Counted from the first letter of the stretch, positions 19,149 through 28,975 are shown. The stretch is 64,000 nucleotides of DNA from Vibrio sp. 14G-20 (GCF_026241515.1 NZ_JAPHPW010000004.1:62001-126000); one strand, 5' to 3'. Program-made: numbers and translations. Notes: generated by a model from the sequence alone, not told the origin.

Positions 19149-19826
19149 ATGACCTCAATAATGCCAAACGAATCCGATTTACCTATCCTTTATTCTTTAC
19201 GTCGCTGCCCTTACGCCATGCGCGGACGAATGGGCATCGCACTATCACAGCAAAAAGTGTTACTTCGAGAAATCGTTACCAAAGACAAGCCTAGCGAACT
19301 ATTGGCCAGTTCGCCAAAAGGTACTGTTCCGGTATTGGTGTTACCAGATGGACAAATCATTGAGCAGAGCTTGGATGTTATGAACTGGGCACTACAGCAA
19401 AACGATCCTCAAGATCTTCTGCGTTCAAGTAATCCAACACTGAGCCAACAAGTCCACCAGCTCATCAAAACCAACGATGAAGATTTTATTGGCCACTTAG
19501 AAAAGTACAGAGCGTCTGTTCGTTACCGAAACATCGATGTTGAACAACGTCGACAAGCCTGCGAAGCGTTCATTAGTCAGTTAGAAGCGCTACTCACCGA
19601 TCAGCCCTACTTTTTTGGAGAAACCCCAAGCTTAGCCGACTTTGCCGTGATGCCTTTTGTCAGCCAGTTTGTACGAGTCGAAAAGAAGTGGTTTGTGCAA
19701 TCTGAGTACCAAAACGTAGGACGTTGGTTAAGAGCGCACTTGGAAAGTAAGCTCTACACCCAAGTCATGAAGCAATACCCTTTGTGGAATGAAACCAAGC
19801 AAGATTGTGTTTTTGGATGGAACTAA
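19149..19826 (+). CDS. Glutathione S-transferase family protein
   Basis: 225 residues. An N-terminal thioredoxin-like domain with CPYAMRGRMGIAL follows the start, and KGTVPVLVLPDGQIIEQSLDV contains the cis-Pro and glutathione-binding Glu-Ser. The helical C-terminal domain includes FFGETPSLADFAVMPFV. The CPYAMR site resembles GstB/omega-like or glutaredoxin-type GSTs. Two ATGs compete (19149, 19161) and neither has a strong ribosome binding site. Confidence 0.85.
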   Translation: MTSIMPNESDLPILYSLRRCPYAMRGRMGIALSQQKVLLREIVTKDKPSELLASSPKGTVPVLVLPDGQIIEQSLDVMNWALQQNDPQDLLRSSNPTLSQQVHQLIKTNDEDFIGHLEKYRASVRYRNIDVEQRRQACEAFISQLEALLTDQPYFFGETPSLADFAVMPFVSQFVRVEKKWFVQSEYQNVGRWLRAHLESKLYTQVMKQYPLWNETKQDCVFGWN

Positions 19827-19985
19827 GTCGTTAATCATAGCTATAAATAGTTCTAAATAAGCTTAATTATCTCTAGATTGTTTTGAAAATCGTGACACTG
19901 AATTACAGGTGGCACCATTGATGGCATATTAAAGTTCAACGAAAATAGCGTTTCACTCAACCACAACGTTAGTTTGAAATGTGCT

Positions 19986-21359
19986 ATGCCCAAAAACAAA
20001 GTAAACCCGTTCAACATATCTAATCACGGCCTCAAAGGCTTCTCGGAAGTTTCACTTTTGGTGGCCTTATCGCTAGCCCTTTCAGGTTGTAGCGCAAAAA
20101 ATAAAACCACTAATACCGGCAACTTGGGGGCGTCGCAAAAACAAGCCTACACTGCAAAAAATTTCTACAGACAAGACAACAAAGTCACTCTTATCCTCTC
20201 ATTTTCAGGCGGAGGTACACGCGCGGCAGCGCTCTCTTATGGTGTATTACAGGCACTACGTGATACCGATATAGAGATCGATGGTGAACGTATCAACCTA
20301 TTAGAAGAAGTCGACATGATCAGCTCTGTATCTGGGGGCAGTTTTACCGCTGCCTACTATGGATTGTATGGCGACAAAATATTCGAAGATTACGAAGAAG
20401 CATTTCTCTATCACGAAGTGTCTGAAGACCTAATCTCTATTCTGTTATCGCCAAGTTATTGGTTCTCTTACGCTACTAGAACCGATAAAGCGACCGATTA
20501 TTACGATGACAACATTTTTGGTGACAGCACATTTGCGGACATTCGACGAGAAGGTGCGCCTTACATAGTAATTAACGCAACGGATATATCGACGGGCTCT
20601 CGCTTTTCATTCACACAAGAATACTTTGACCTGATTTGTTCAGACTTAAACAGCTATTCCGTGTCGAGCTCGGTGACGGCGTCGTCTGCTGTACCTTTCG
20701 TTTTCACACCTGTAGTACTTGAAAACAAAAATGACTGTGACAAATCAGATCATTTGCAGCCTTCGTTTGAAGCCACCAGTTATCGCAATAGAAACCTCAT
20801 CAAATCGCTAGAGTCCTATAGCCATAAAGACGAAGTCAATTATCTTCATCTAGTGGACGGTGGGATTACTGATAACCTTGGCTTGTTATCTGTTTATGAG
20901 ATGTCCGAATATTTGCGTTTCAACGACAAAGAAGAACTGCAAAGCTTGCACAAAAACCAATCAGCGCGCCCTATTGTCATCATCTCGGTTGATGCATCGA
21001 CCTCTCCGGAATCAGGTATTAGAAAGTCGATTGAAGCGCCATCGATGAAACAAACTGTCGACGTCATTACCGATATCCAATTGCATCGATATAACGATAC
21101 AACAAAAGATCTGATCGTTGACGAGTTGCAGTCTTGGTCGGAGCTAGCCTCTCATCAAGGTCATACTGTTTCTTCCTATTTCATTGAGATTAGCCCGAAT
21201 AAATCAGATACCAGCGCTAAACGTTACTTGCTCAATCAAATACCGACAGATTTTATGATAGATAAAGCAAACGTAGACCTACTAATTAAAGAAGGAAACA
21301 AACAACTTATTGCCGATCCGGAATTTCAAAACTTCTTATCATTTGAACGCAAGAAATAA
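19986..21359 (+). CDS. Patatin-like phospholipase lipoprotein
   Basis: 457 residues from the ATG at 19986; an in-frame TTG lies 12 bases upstream. A signal peptide with lipobox LALSGC predicts lipidation at about Cys35. Patatin features are the GGGTRAA oxyanion loop (about 75-81), the SVSGGS nucleophile elbow (Ser about 116) and a DGG catalytic Asp in HLVDGGITDNLG. Predicted envelope lipid acyl hydrolase. Not in an obvious operon. Confidence 0.87.
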   Translation: MPKNKVNPFNISNHGLKGFSEVSLLVALSLALSGCSAKNKTTNTGNLGASQKQAYTAKNFYRQDNKVTLILSFSGGGTRAAALSYGVLQALRDTDIEIDGERINLLEEVDMISSVSGGSFTAAYYGLYGDKIFEDYEEAFLYHEVSEDLISILLSPSYWFSYATRTDKATDYYDDNIFGDSTFADIRREGAPYIVINATDISTGSRFSFTQEYFDLICSDLNSYSVSSSVTASSAVPFVFTPVVLENKNDCDKSDHLQPSFEATSYRNRNLIKSLESYSHKDEVNYLHLVDGGITDNLGLLSVYEMSEYLRFNDKEELQSLHKNQSARPIVIISVDASTSPESGIRKSIEAPSMKQTVDVITDIQLHRYNDTTKDLIVDELQSWSELASHQGHTVSSYFIEISPNKSDTSAKRYLLNQIPTDFMIDKANVDLLIKEGNKQLIADPEFQNFLSFERKK

Positions 21360-21434
21360 TGTTAATCTAGTTGCTTATTAACACCGTTAGGCAATCAGAA
21401 ATTACGTCAGCATTTTTCCCTTACAAGGACAACT

Positions 21435-22658
21435 ATGGAATTTGAAAACAACATCTTACATCTCGGATCATTTTTTGCGGTGACCATGGGTATCGTGGTG
21501 CTATTTATCGGACGAAGGCTGAATCAAGTCGTCGGATTTTTAAAAGAATTCAGCATCCCAGAACCCGTATCCGGTGGGATTTTAGCGTCACTTTTATTTG
21601 CAGCGCTTTATGCAACGACTTCGATTGAGGTTCAATTTGATCTGTTTGCTCGCGATGTATTGTTGGTCTACTTCTTTACCACCATAGGTATTAATTCAAG
21701 TTTGAAAGACCTATTCAAAGGCGGCAAACCTTTGGTGATTCTACTTGTCATCACGATCTTCTTTATGATCATGCAAAACATTGTCGGTATTTCTGTCGCA
21801 TCGATGTTTGGTCTTGAGCCTGTGTTTGGCTTATTGAGTGGCAGTATTTCATTGATTGGTGGGCACGGAACCGCGATCGCTTGGGCACCAAAGGTTGCGG
21901 ATGAATTTGGATTACAAAGCGCGATGGAGATTGGTATCGCCAGCGCCACATTTGGGCTTATCTTAGCCAGTTTGATGGGCGGCCCAATTGCTAAGTTTCT
22001 TATCAAGCGTCACAACCTAAAGCCAGCTGAAGGCCAAGCTAACGCGGAAAGTTCGAATACCGAAAAGCAGAAACAAGCACTCACGTCATTTCAGTTTCTC
22101 GACGCCGTATTAGCTATTCATATCTGTGTCATCGTCGGTGCTTTACTGAATGAATTGATCAGCCAAACCGGGTTACAACTGCCACTGTTTGTGTCTTGCT
22201 TGTTCGCCGGTATCGTGATTACTAACTTGATGCCAGACTCCTATCCAAGAATCTCAGGTACAAAGTGGCCAACACGCTCCCCCGCTATCGACCTCATTGC
22301 AGAAATATCTTTGGGTACTTTCTTAGCGATGTCTTTAATGAGTATGCAGCTTTGGACACTGATCGATTTAGCAGGCCCGATTTTTGCCATATTGGCAATG
22401 CAGCTTCTATTAGCCGTAATCATCAATATTTTCATCGTGTTCCCATCTATGGGTAAAACGTATGATGCAGCGGTCGTGTGTGCCGGTTTCGGTGGGATTT
22501 CATTGGGTTCAACACCCACAGCGATGGCGAACATGTCCGCGGTAAGCCAAAAGTATGGTCACTCAGTGCAAGCCTTTATTATCGTGCCATTGGTGTGTGC
22601 GTTCTTTATTGATTTAGCCAATGCTTTGATCATTCCTTACTTCATGAGATTGATGTAG
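21435..22658 (+). CDS. gltS: Sodium/glutamate symporter GltS
   Basis: 407-residue inner-membrane carrier with about ten TM helices in two inverted halves. Family signatures include EPVSGGILASL, a GGHGTAIAWAP pore motif and the matching GGISLGSTPTAMANM in the second half. It couples glutamate uptake to sodium. An AAGGA ribosome binding site precedes the ATG and a strong terminator follows, so it stands alone. Confidence 0.93.
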   Translation: MEFENNILHLGSFFAVTMGIVVLFIGRRLNQVVGFLKEFSIPEPVSGGILASLLFAALYATTSIEVQFDLFARDVLLVYFFTTIGINSSLKDLFKGGKPLVILLVITIFFMIMQNIVGISVASMFGLEPVFGLLSGSISLIGGHGTAIAWAPKVADEFGLQSAMEIGIASATFGLILASLMGGPIAKFLIKRHNLKPAEGQANAESSNTEKQKQALTSFQFLDAVLAIHICVIVGALLNELISQTGLQLPLFVSCLFAGIVITNLMPDSYPRISGTKWPTRSPAIDLIAEISLGTFLAMSLMSMQLWTLIDLAGPIFAILAMQLLLAVIINIFIVFPSMGKTYDAAVVCAGFGGISLGSTPTAMANMSAVSQKYGHSVQAFIIVPLVCAFFIDLANALIIPYFMRLM

Positions 22659-22690
22659 TTAGCCTTAATTCCGAGCAGGAACAACCAAAA

Positions 22691-22723
22691 AAAAGAGCCA
22701 CTTCATCAGAGAGTGGCTCTTTT
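22691..22723. terminator. Rho-independent terminator, gltS / GyrI-like
   Basis: A perfect 12-bp stem (AAAAGAGCCACT) with a 9-base loop and T-rich tail on both strands, between convergent genes. Confidence 0.92.
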
Positions 22724-22760
22724 ATTATTAACATTCTATCAATAACTTACAATTAAAAGC

Positions 22761-23210
22761 TTATTGAATCGCTATCGAAATCTCGACTTCCGTTTCGCCT
22801 TTGTAAAACTCAAAATCAGTTGTGTAAGTTCGCGTATGTGGACAATCTGGATCGTTGAAATAAGCCCACACTTCTCCCCATAAATCGATGACCGTTTGAG
22901 GGAGTTCACCTTCGGCAGAGAACGTTAAATATTTGCCTGTTTGTATTTCGGTTTCGACAAGCGCATCTAAATTGTTATCGGTAAGTGCATTGGTACACGC
23001 AACAACATCGAACTCACCAGTAAAATCCGATTGGTAATTGGTATAGACACCATACACTTTTGAATCAGGCGTTAATTTTAGAAATGCTTGGTCAAAAAAG
23101 CCCTGCCACAATTGACTTATCTTGGCTTTGGCTGGGTCCATCTCATCGGTATTAGTGGTTCTTACTGAAAAACCATACGCCTTCACGGCTTCAATCATCT
23201 CTACTTTCAT
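22761..23210 (-). CDS. GyrI-like / AraC effector-binding domain protein
   Basis: 149 residues. A single small-molecule-binding domain of the GyrI/BmrR type shows VKAYGFSVRTTN near the start, YGVYTNYQSDFTGEFDVVAC in the middle and a terminal DFEFYKGETEVEISIAIQ strand, the usual end of this fold. No DNA-binding domain is attached, so it may sequester ligands or, as in GyrI, protect a target. Terminator shared with gltS. Confidence 0.83.
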   Translation of the reverse strand: MKVEMIEAVKAYGFSVRTTNTDEMDPAKAKISQLWQGFFDQAFLKLTPDSKVYGVYTNYQSDFTGEFDVVACTNALTDNNLDALVETEIQTGKYLTFSAEGELPQTVIDLWGEVWAYFNDPDCPHTRTYTTDFEFYKGETEVEISIAIQ

Positions 23211-23276
23211 TCGTTTTATTCCTAAGTCAATCGATGCGTAACTCTATTAGATCCAAAGTTTCGCAGAGCAACACGG

Positions 23277-23510
23277 CTAATCTTGTATCTCTTTATGGCC
23301 ACACTTTTCACAGACAAGATGACGAGAAAAGTCATCCATTGACGCGATAAAAGGACCGAGGAACCAACCTTTTATCACGCCAGCCCAAACTTCGCTTCGC
23401 TTTTGGTTGGGCTTATCTGCAAACGCACTCTTCTTACGAACCAATATAACGACATGCTGTGTCTCTTCTCGGCATGCCGTACAATAGCATTGTTCTATGG
23501 TGTTATTCAT
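23277..23510 (-). CDS. Small protein with two CxxC pairs (zinc-binding)
   Basis: 77 residues. An N-terminal CYCTACREETQH and a C-terminal CEKCGH flank a hydrophobic middle (WAGVIKGWFLGPFIASM). This architecture matches two other genes here (29080-29322 and 31992-32249) despite low identity. Zinc binding is inferred; function unknown. It lies 8 bases downstream of the rof gene, so the pair is likely co-transcribed. Confidence 0.72.
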   Translation of the reverse strand: MNNTIEQCYCTACREETQHVVILVRKKSAFADKPNQKRSEVWAGVIKGWFLGPFIASMDDFSRHLVCEKCGHKEIQD

Positions 23511-23518
23511 TTGAAAGC

Positions 23519-23770
23519 CTATGACGTTTTGAACGAAACCTGCTGAAAATGAGGATTGTCGACACAGACCTCTAGTGTTGAAAGATCAGTGAGTACGACA
23601 AGCTGTTCTGCACCTTGAATACTGACCTTAATGCACTCTTCACGGCTATCATTGCGTTGAGTATCTAATCCGACACATTCAATCTGCTCGCCAGACTTCA
23701 GCGTTAATTTGATTGGGTATCGGTGCATACACACAATCTCAATATAATCGTAATCGTTGCAACTAATCAT
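23519..23770 (-). CDS. rof: Rho-binding antiterminator Rof (YaeO family)
   Basis: 83 residues from the ATG at 23770, which has a strong GGAGGGG ribosome binding site; the longer frame adds six residues. MISCNDYDYIEIVCMHRYP and LKSGEQIECVGLDTQRN are the family signature. Rof binds Rho near its RNA site and inhibits termination. Followed closely by a zinc-ribbon gene. Confidence 0.9.
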   Translation of the reverse strand: MISCNDYDYIEIVCMHRYPIKLTLKSGEQIECVGLDTQRNDSREECIKVSIQGAEQLVVLTDLSTLEVCVDNPHFQQVSFKTS

Positions 23771-23874
23771 AATACCCCTCCAATTCATCCACCACGCTAA
23801 TGCGACACGCCATACTATGCAATATGCATATAATCAATCATTTAACTAAGTCACATTGATGTTCGTCCGCAACT

Positions 23875-23934
23875 AAACTTGCTTCTAATCCTATTTCTAA
23901 ACGTGCTTCTAAACCTACTTCTAAACTTAGCTTA
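23875..23934. repeat. 12-bp tandem repeat, five units
   Basis: Five imperfect 12-bp units of the form AAACNTRCTTCT lie in the gap between rof and the cytochrome c gene, about 80 bases before the latter's start. The stretch is open in one frame but has no start codon. Confidence 0.75.
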
Positions 23935-24014
23935 ATCTCGCTTTATCCATTCACGTTTCTTCTACTCACATCTGCTTATTCTTTCATTGTTAAATAATAA
24001 TCGAGAACAAAACA

Positions 24015-24380
24015 ATGAAAACCATGAACCATTTACACGTGTTAGCTTTATTAGGTTTAGTCGCTTCAATGATGACGTTTAATGCGAGTGCCGCCTCAGA
24101 AATCGATGCGAGGCACTTTGCCAATGGTAAAGCCAAATACACGCAGCTTTGCCGGGTGTGTCATGGCGACAAAGGACACGGTGATGGCCCCACTGCCGCT
24201 TCATTGCCACACAAACCCGCCAATATCGCTAATAAACTAGGCGGCTTTTTTACCAGTCCAAGTTCTTTGGCGGATGACATTTTAGAAGGTAACGTAGAAC
24301 AAGGTATGCCAGTGTGGAAAGGTACAATTACCAAGCAAGATGCTCTGGATATTCTGACGTACGTAGAAACTATCCAATAG
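24015..24380 (+). CDS. Periplasmic class I cytochrome c
   Basis: 121 residues. A signal peptide (about 1-27) precedes a single heme-binding motif CRVCH (Cys46, Cys49, His50) followed by GDKGHGDGP. A Met ligand is likely in QGMPVWKG (about 97). One-heme soluble electron carrier, with its partner oxidase or reductase not in this window. Followed 118 bases later by a beta-barrel gene. Confidence 0.88.
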   Translation: MKTMNHLHVLALLGLVASMMTFNASAASEIDARHFANGKAKYTQLCRVCHGDKGHGDGPTAASLPHKPANIANKLGGFFTSPSSLADDILEGNVEQGMPVWKGTITKQDALDILTYVETIQ

Positions 24381-24498
24381 TAAACGTTGTTCCATTCGCC
24401 TTTTGAACCGATATACCGGTTAATACTCCTCGTTCTATTGCGCTATCTATTTGATTGATTACACTCAATTTAATGGATAGTGAATAATACGGAATGTT

Positions 24499-25677
24499 AT
24501 GACCTTTAAACCTTTAGCACTAAGTAGCCTGATACTTTTTTCTACGGCGACACACGCCGTCAGCTTTATCGATGAAATTGATGGCCAACTCGATATGGGA
24601 GAATACCTCGCAGAAAATGCCTACGGTTTTCTTCCTGTGCCAATTCTCATTACAGAGCCTGCGGTAGGATACGGTGGCGGCTTCACCGGTATCTTCATGC
24701 ACGAATCTGAAGAACAAAAAAATACGCGTAAAGAACTCGCTGAAAAATCCATCGATGGTGGCGCGCAGCTTCTCACCCCTGCAATCACTGCGGTTGGCGG
24801 CTTTGCGACAGAGAATGGCACTTGGATGGCGTTTGTTGGCCATAAGCGTAGTTGGAATGAGGATTCAATACGCTACCTTGGTGGATTAGGTTATGGCGAT
24901 ATCAACATGACCTTTTATCGACAAAGCTCTCCGAATGCCTTGTCTCCACTCGCTCCAAACGAAGGTGTTGAGTTAGGGCTAAAAGGCATGGGCGGGATAC
25001 AGAAGCTCCAATTTAGAGTACCCGACTCGCACTGGTTACTGGGGTTTTCTCAACAGTTCTTCGCACCAACACTCTCACTTAATAATCATCCTAAAGCGCA
25101 AGAAATCTTAAACAACATTGGCAACACGTCACCGACCTCTTCCGGCTTGGGTTTAATCGCTGAATACGACAGCAAGAACAGCTTCTTAAATCCCACTCAA
25201 GGATACAATTATGTCGCGGAATACCTTTGGTTTGGTGATGCGATTGGCAGTGATTACACCTATCAAACGTTTAATTTGGAAGGGCTTAATTATTGGGAGT
25301 TAAACAAGGAGTGGAACTTAGCATTGCGAGGACAGTACAAATCATTGTCGACCAATGAACGTGTTCTTTCGCCGCAGTACTACCCAGATATCGATCTCAG
25401 AGGCATCGCACGTAATCGTTATCAAGGTGAACACACCGTCGCGGCAGAAGTTCAAGTAAGCAAACAATGGACACCACGCTGGTCAACCGCTGTGTTTACG
25501 GGAATTGGTTATGCAGGTGACAGCGATAAAGACATGTTTGATCAAAGCTCTCACGCGGCTTACGGCGTTGGTTTCCGTTACCTTATCGCAAGACGCTATG
25601 GTTTAATTTCGGGGATTGATATTGCGTTCAGTGAAGAAGATACCGCGCTCTATTTTCAAGTTGGCGCAGGTATCTAG
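24499..25677 (+). CDS. BamA/TamA-like outer-membrane beta-barrel (surface antigen family)
   Basis: 392 residues: a signal peptide, then a barrel without POTRA domains. PVPILITEPAVGYGGG is the opening strand typical of small D15-type proteins, AEYDSKNSFLNPTQGYNY is the conserved segment of the barrel, and the last strand ends in GAGI. Function unknown; such barrels sometimes pair with enzymes or secreted partners. Start ATG at 24499 with GGAATG upstream. Confidence 0.83.
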   Translation: MTFKPLALSSLILFSTATHAVSFIDEIDGQLDMGEYLAENAYGFLPVPILITEPAVGYGGGFTGIFMHESEEQKNTRKELAEKSIDGGAQLLTPAITAVGGFATENGTWMAFVGHKRSWNEDSIRYLGGLGYGDINMTFYRQSSPNALSPLAPNEGVELGLKGMGGIQKLQFRVPDSHWLLGFSQQFFAPTLSLNNHPKAQEILNNIGNTSPTSSGLGLIAEYDSKNSFLNPTQGYNYVAEYLWFGDAIGSDYTYQTFNLEGLNYWELNKEWNLALRGQYKSLSTNERVLSPQYYPDIDLRGIARNRYQGEHTVAAEVQVSKQWTPRWSTAVFTGIGYAGDSDKDMFDQSSHAAYGVGFRYLIARRYGLISGIDIAFSEEDTALYFQVGAGI

Positions 25678-25725
25678 CTCACGTGCGTTTATTTAGGCGT
25701 ACTTGTAATTTCAGCGAGCCTGAAT

Positions 25726-26358
25726 TTAAGATTGCGCGAACGCTTTCCAATATTGGTACAAACCGTCGATATCTGAAGAACACATCAATGGCATCGCGCC
25801 TTTGATTTGTTCTTCGTTCCACTCCCACCATTTCATTTCTAACAACTGAGCAATTTCAGTTTCATTGAAACGATAACGGATGTGACGCGCTGGGTTTGAA
25901 CCAACAATCGAGTATGGTGCAACGTCTTTAGTCACAACAGCTCGACTTGCGACGATTGCTCCGTCACCGACCTTAACACCACTCATGATCATGGCTTCTG
26001 TGCCAATCCACACATCGTTACCAATCAAGGTATCACCAGAGCGTTCGAAGCCGTCTATCGCATCTTCAAATTTCTCGTCGTCTTGATAGAAGAACGGGAA
26101 GGTACTCACCCACTGATTTTGGTGACCTTGGTTGCCCGCCATCATAAATACAGCGCCAGAACCAATCGAACAATAGCTACCGATGATCAGCTTATCGATG
26201 TCGGTTCTATCCGGTAATAGGTAACGCGCACAGTCATCAAAACTGTGGTTATGGTAGTAACCCGAGTAATAGCTGTGCTTGCCTACGATGATGTTTGGGT
26301 TGGTCACTTGTTCTTTGAGTGACTTTCCGACAAACGGACTCTCAAAATAGTTTTTCAT
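25726..26358 (-). CDS. catB: CatB-type xenobiotic O-acetyltransferase
   Basis: 210 residues, a left-handed beta-helix hexapeptide acyltransferase. [10 protein letters not shown] at the start, [21 protein letters not shown], and [29 protein letters not shown] are type-B chloramphenicol acetyltransferase signatures, with the catalytic His in NQGHQNQW. Chloramphenicol resistance is possible but untested. catB genes are common integron cassette cargo in Vibrio; no clear attC is seen here. Confidence 0.87.
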   Translation of the reverse strand: MKNYFESPFVGKSLKEQVTNPNIIVGKHSYYSGYYHNHSFDDCARYLLPDRTDIDKLIIGSYCSIGSGAVFMMAGNQGHQNQWVSTFPFFYQDDEKFEDAIDGFERSGDTLIGNDVWIGTEAMIMSGVKVGDGAIVASRAVVTKDVAPYSIVGSNPARHIRYRFNETEIAQLLEMKWWEWNEEQIKGAMPLMCSSDIDGLYQYWKAFAQS

Positions 26359-26451
26359 GTTTGTACTCTTAGTTTCGTTCTTTTAGTTAGGTACTTTTGT
26401 TGCGTGTTTATGGTTTTTACTGGTCTATCTTAGTGTAAAAGCTAACGAGCC

Positions 26452-27183
26452 CTATCGCCCGCCCGCAATATCAATGAATGATCCAGTTACATAAGAAGCT
26501 TCGTCTGACAGTAACCACGCAATAGAGTTAGCGACTTCTTCTGGCGTGCCACCTCGTTGTAGCGGCAGTTGCGAGGCTAATCTATCAACTCGCCCAGGCT
26601 CTCCGCCGTCTGCGTGCATTTCAGTGTAGATACAACCTGGCCTTACACCATTAACTCGGATATTACGCGCAGCCAATTCAAGCGATAAGCCTTTGGTTAG
26701 TGAATCCATCGCACCTTTCGATGCTGCGTAATCCACATATTCAAACGGCGCTCCTGTGCGAGAAGCAGCAGATGAGACATTCACGATAGAACCTGCACCG
26801 TCCGCTTGTTTGATAAAGGCTTTACTGCACAGGAAACAGCTTGATACATTCGATTTCATCACCTTCTCAAAGCGATCCAATTCGATGTCAACTAATGGTG
26901 ACTGAGTAAACAAGATCCCGGCATTATTGACCAAGTGAGTCACTGGACCTAGCTTGTTACGAGCAATCTCGAATAAGGATTTCACGTCCGATTCAACAGA
27001 CACATCCGCACGCACGCTTATGGCGGTTCCGCCTTGTTCACGAATCTCGTTCACTAGATCTTCAGCTCGTGACTCATTGTGTATGAAGTTAACGCATACA
27101 GCATAGCCTTTACTGGCCAACAATTTAGACGTCGCTGCGCCAATGCCTCGGCTTCCGCCTGTTACAATCACTACCTTGCTCAA
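26452..27183 (-). CDS. SDR family oxidoreductase
   Basis: 243-residue classical short-chain dehydrogenase. The cofactor motif TGGSRGIG lies at residues 8-15, NNAG at about 88-91, a catalytic Ser in VNVSSAAS, and Tyr/Lys in YVDYAASKGA. The C-terminal SYVTGSFIDIAGGR is the standard ending. Substrate unknown. Adjacent to a SnoaL-like protein on the same strand, 70 bases apart. Confidence 0.9.
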   Translation of the reverse strand: MSKVVIVTGGSRGIGAATSKLLASKGYAVCVNFIHNESRAEDLVNEIREQGGTAISVRADVSVESDVKSLFEIARNKLGPVTHLVNNAGILFTQSPLVDIELDRFEKVMKSNVSSCFLCSKAFIKQADGAGSIVNVSSAASRTGAPFEYVDYAASKGAMDSLTKGLSLELAARNIRVNGVRPGCIYTEMHADGGEPGRVDRLASQLPLQRGGTPEEVANSIAWLLSDEASYVTGSFIDIAGGR

Positions 27184-27253
27184 TGAAACCTCCTAATGCC
27201 ACTTGTTTGTTATAACCTGATTTTTCGTCACAAACTGATCGTATCGATACAAA

Positions 27254-27637
27254 CTAATTGCTCGATACAACCTCAACCCACTGCGATCGCCACGCCGGCG
27301 CTTCGAATGGGTCTGGCCAAAACTCAGTTTGCTTTTGGATTAAACCATCAACCACCGTGTGAAAGGTAATCACTCGATCTTTCAATACACTGTCAGTAAC
27401 CGAAACGTCTGTTACTACGGAATCTCCTTCACAGACAATCGAATTGAGGGTGAATTTCCAAACACCATTGGCTGGGTATTCAGAGTTGATTGCAGTGAAG
27501 TTGTGGCGGCCTACCGTCAATTCAGACGACTGAGGCCAATAGCCTTCAAAATCTGCGGCTAGCCATTCACTCGCCTTTGCAAAATCATTACTGCGCATTG
27601 CATCCCAAAAACCTAATACCACTTGTTTTGGTGTCAT
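27254..27637 (-). CDS. SnoaL/NTF2-like fold protein
   Basis: 127 residues. The N-terminal VVLGFWDAMRSNDFAKASEWL and downstream sheet segments (VWKFTLNSIVCEGDSVVTDVSVTD, TFHTVVDGLIQKQTEFWPDP) match the nuclear transport factor 2-like/SnoaL fold. It may bind or isomerise small molecules; no catalytic assignment is possible. Same strand as the SDR gene. Confidence 0.8.
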   Translation of the reverse strand: MTPKQVVLGFWDAMRSNDFAKASEWLAADFEGYWPQSSELTVGRHNFTAINSEYPANGVWKFTLNSIVCEGDSVVTDVSVTDSVLKDRVITFHTVVDGLIQKQTEFWPDPFEAPAWRSQWVEVVSSN

Positions 27638-27672
27638 TATTCTTCCTTAAAATCATTCAGGTGTGGTGATTT

Positions 27673-28389
27673 TTATACGTACTTGCCGATTATCGTTAAA
27701 AGATCATCGACATGGTTGGCAATATAATCGGGCTTGGTTTGCCAGTTTTCAGGCTCAGATCGGCTATAACCGGCGGCCACGGCAATCACTTTTGCGTTCT
27801 TACCCAATGCTGCTTCAATATTGCGAGCAAACTGTGTGTCCGCTTCATGGTCACCGATGTACATCAAACAAAGCTCGTTAGCCTGATCGAAGCCAAATAT
27901 GTTCTCAACACATTTCACTCCACCAAATGGATGTGGCTTTTGGTGGCCGTTCGAGACATCGTCATAGCCCACTACCGATTTAAACAAATCGCCAATGCCA
28001 TAACTGTCGAGTACACCACGAATATTCAATTGAGAGTTTTGAGAACAAATCCCATGAGGAAGATGAGCAAACTGACTTACCACAGTGTTCATCCCGTCAA
28101 ACAAGGTGACAGCAGTTTGATTTTTCTCTTGATGCTCTGCCCACATTTCACCGGCGATCAACATTTCGTCATGTGATAGGCCATAATAATCGACATATAA
28201 AGCTTGCCAGTTTTTAGCACCGTGGTTGGCTTCGTGATAAAGCGCCTCACTCAACAAATATTTTGGTAAATTATCACCGGACAAATGTGGCGCGACCACA
28301 GAGATAATGTCTTTGGTGATTGCGATATTTTTCGGAACTGAATTGACTAAGGTTCCATCGTAATCCCACAGGATGGCATCTAACTTCAT
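27673..28389 (-). CDS. HAD-superfamily hydrolase
   Basis: 238 residues. Motif I DYDGTLVNS (Asp9, Asp11), a helical cap of the phosphoglycolate-phosphatase type, motif III around KPHPFGG and motif IV GDHEADTQFA are all present, so it should be an active phosphatase or phosphonatase-like enzyme. Substrate unknown. Stop lies 35 bases before the SnoaL-like gene. Confidence 0.87.
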   Translation of the reverse strand: MKLDAILWDYDGTLVNSVPKNIAITKDIISVVAPHLSGDNLPKYLLSEALYHEANHGAKNWQALYVDYYGLSHDEMLIAGEMWAEHQEKNQTAVTLFDGMNTVVSQFAHLPHGICSQNSQLNIRGVLDSYGIGDLFKSVVGYDDVSNGHQKPHPFGGVKCVENIFGFDQANELCLMYIGDHEADTQFARNIEAALGKNAKVIAVAAGYSRSEPENWQTKPDYIANHVDDLLTIIGKYV

Positions 28390-28574
28390 GGGGTATCTCG
28401 TTGTTTAAATTGACGATTTCAATTTATCACTTGAGGCCCTGTTAAGGGAAACCTTATTGTCTTGAGTTTCAAAATTAGTCTAATTAGAACAAAGTAATAA
28501 AACAAATAATTGCTAGCAAACAAAAACCAATAATCTTTACTCACATCACTGCTTTATCAATTGGAATATATGCG

Positions 28575-28580
28575 TATAAT
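28575..28580 (+). promoter_or_regulatory. Candidate -10 box for the SEC-C gene
   Basis: A consensus TATAAT preceded by TGCG, 63 bases before the ATG. The -35 region is weak (TTTATC about 16 bases upstream), so this is a tentative sigma-70 promoter within the 253-bp gap shared with the divergent HAD gene. Confidence 0.35.
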
Positions 28581-28642
28581 CCCCCGCTCTATAACGCTAC
28601 CCAGCATAGGAATAGCGTCATCCCAAATTTTGTGAGTACCCA

Positions 28643-28975
28643 ATGTCGAAACTATTTTTCAAAGGCCGTATCGAGACAAGACAGAACCACGTTCTTGCTG
28701 GCTACAATGTAAACCGCGATGTTAAAGTGGGTACTGAAGAGTCACCAGTTGCGGTAATGGTTCAAACTGAAGCTCGTAAAGCAGAAGTTGAAGCAATCGC
28801 GGCTGAGCATTCAATCTTTGTTACTGTATCTGTTGATGCAACTAAAGAAGAAAACACGCTTGAGTTCGACACGTTGCTAAACAAGCCAAAAACAATGACG
28901 TTCGAAAAGACACCTAACCGTAACGACCCATGTTCTTGCGGCAGCGGTAAGAAATACAAGAAGTGTTGTGCATAA
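28643..28975 (+). CDS. SWIM/SEC-C metal-binding motif protein (PBPRA1643 family)
   Basis: 110 residues. The start [16 protein letters not shown] and the C-terminal SEC-C motif [13 protein letters not shown] (about 96-108) match the PBPRA1643 family of Vibrio and Photobacterium. The SEC-C tail binds zinc, and in SecA contacts SecB and ribosomes; this small family has no defined role. A terminator hairpin follows. Confidence 0.9.
   Translation: MSKLFFKGRIETRQNHVLAGYNVNRDVKVGTEESPVAVMVQTEARKAEVEAIAAEHSIFVTVSVDATKEENTLEFDTLLNKPKTMTFEKTPNRNDPCSCGSGKKYKKCCA

Noticed and set aside
23857..24001. Coding frame through the 12-bp repeats
   Set aside because: Open in one frame but with no start codon or ribosome binding site.
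25678..26451. attC around the catB gene
   Set aside because: catB is a common cassette gene, but neither flank shows paired core sites or the Vibrio-repeat centre.
27712..28176. 154-codon frame antisense to the HAD gene
   Set aside because: Antisense shadow; the HAD motifs are intact on the other strand.
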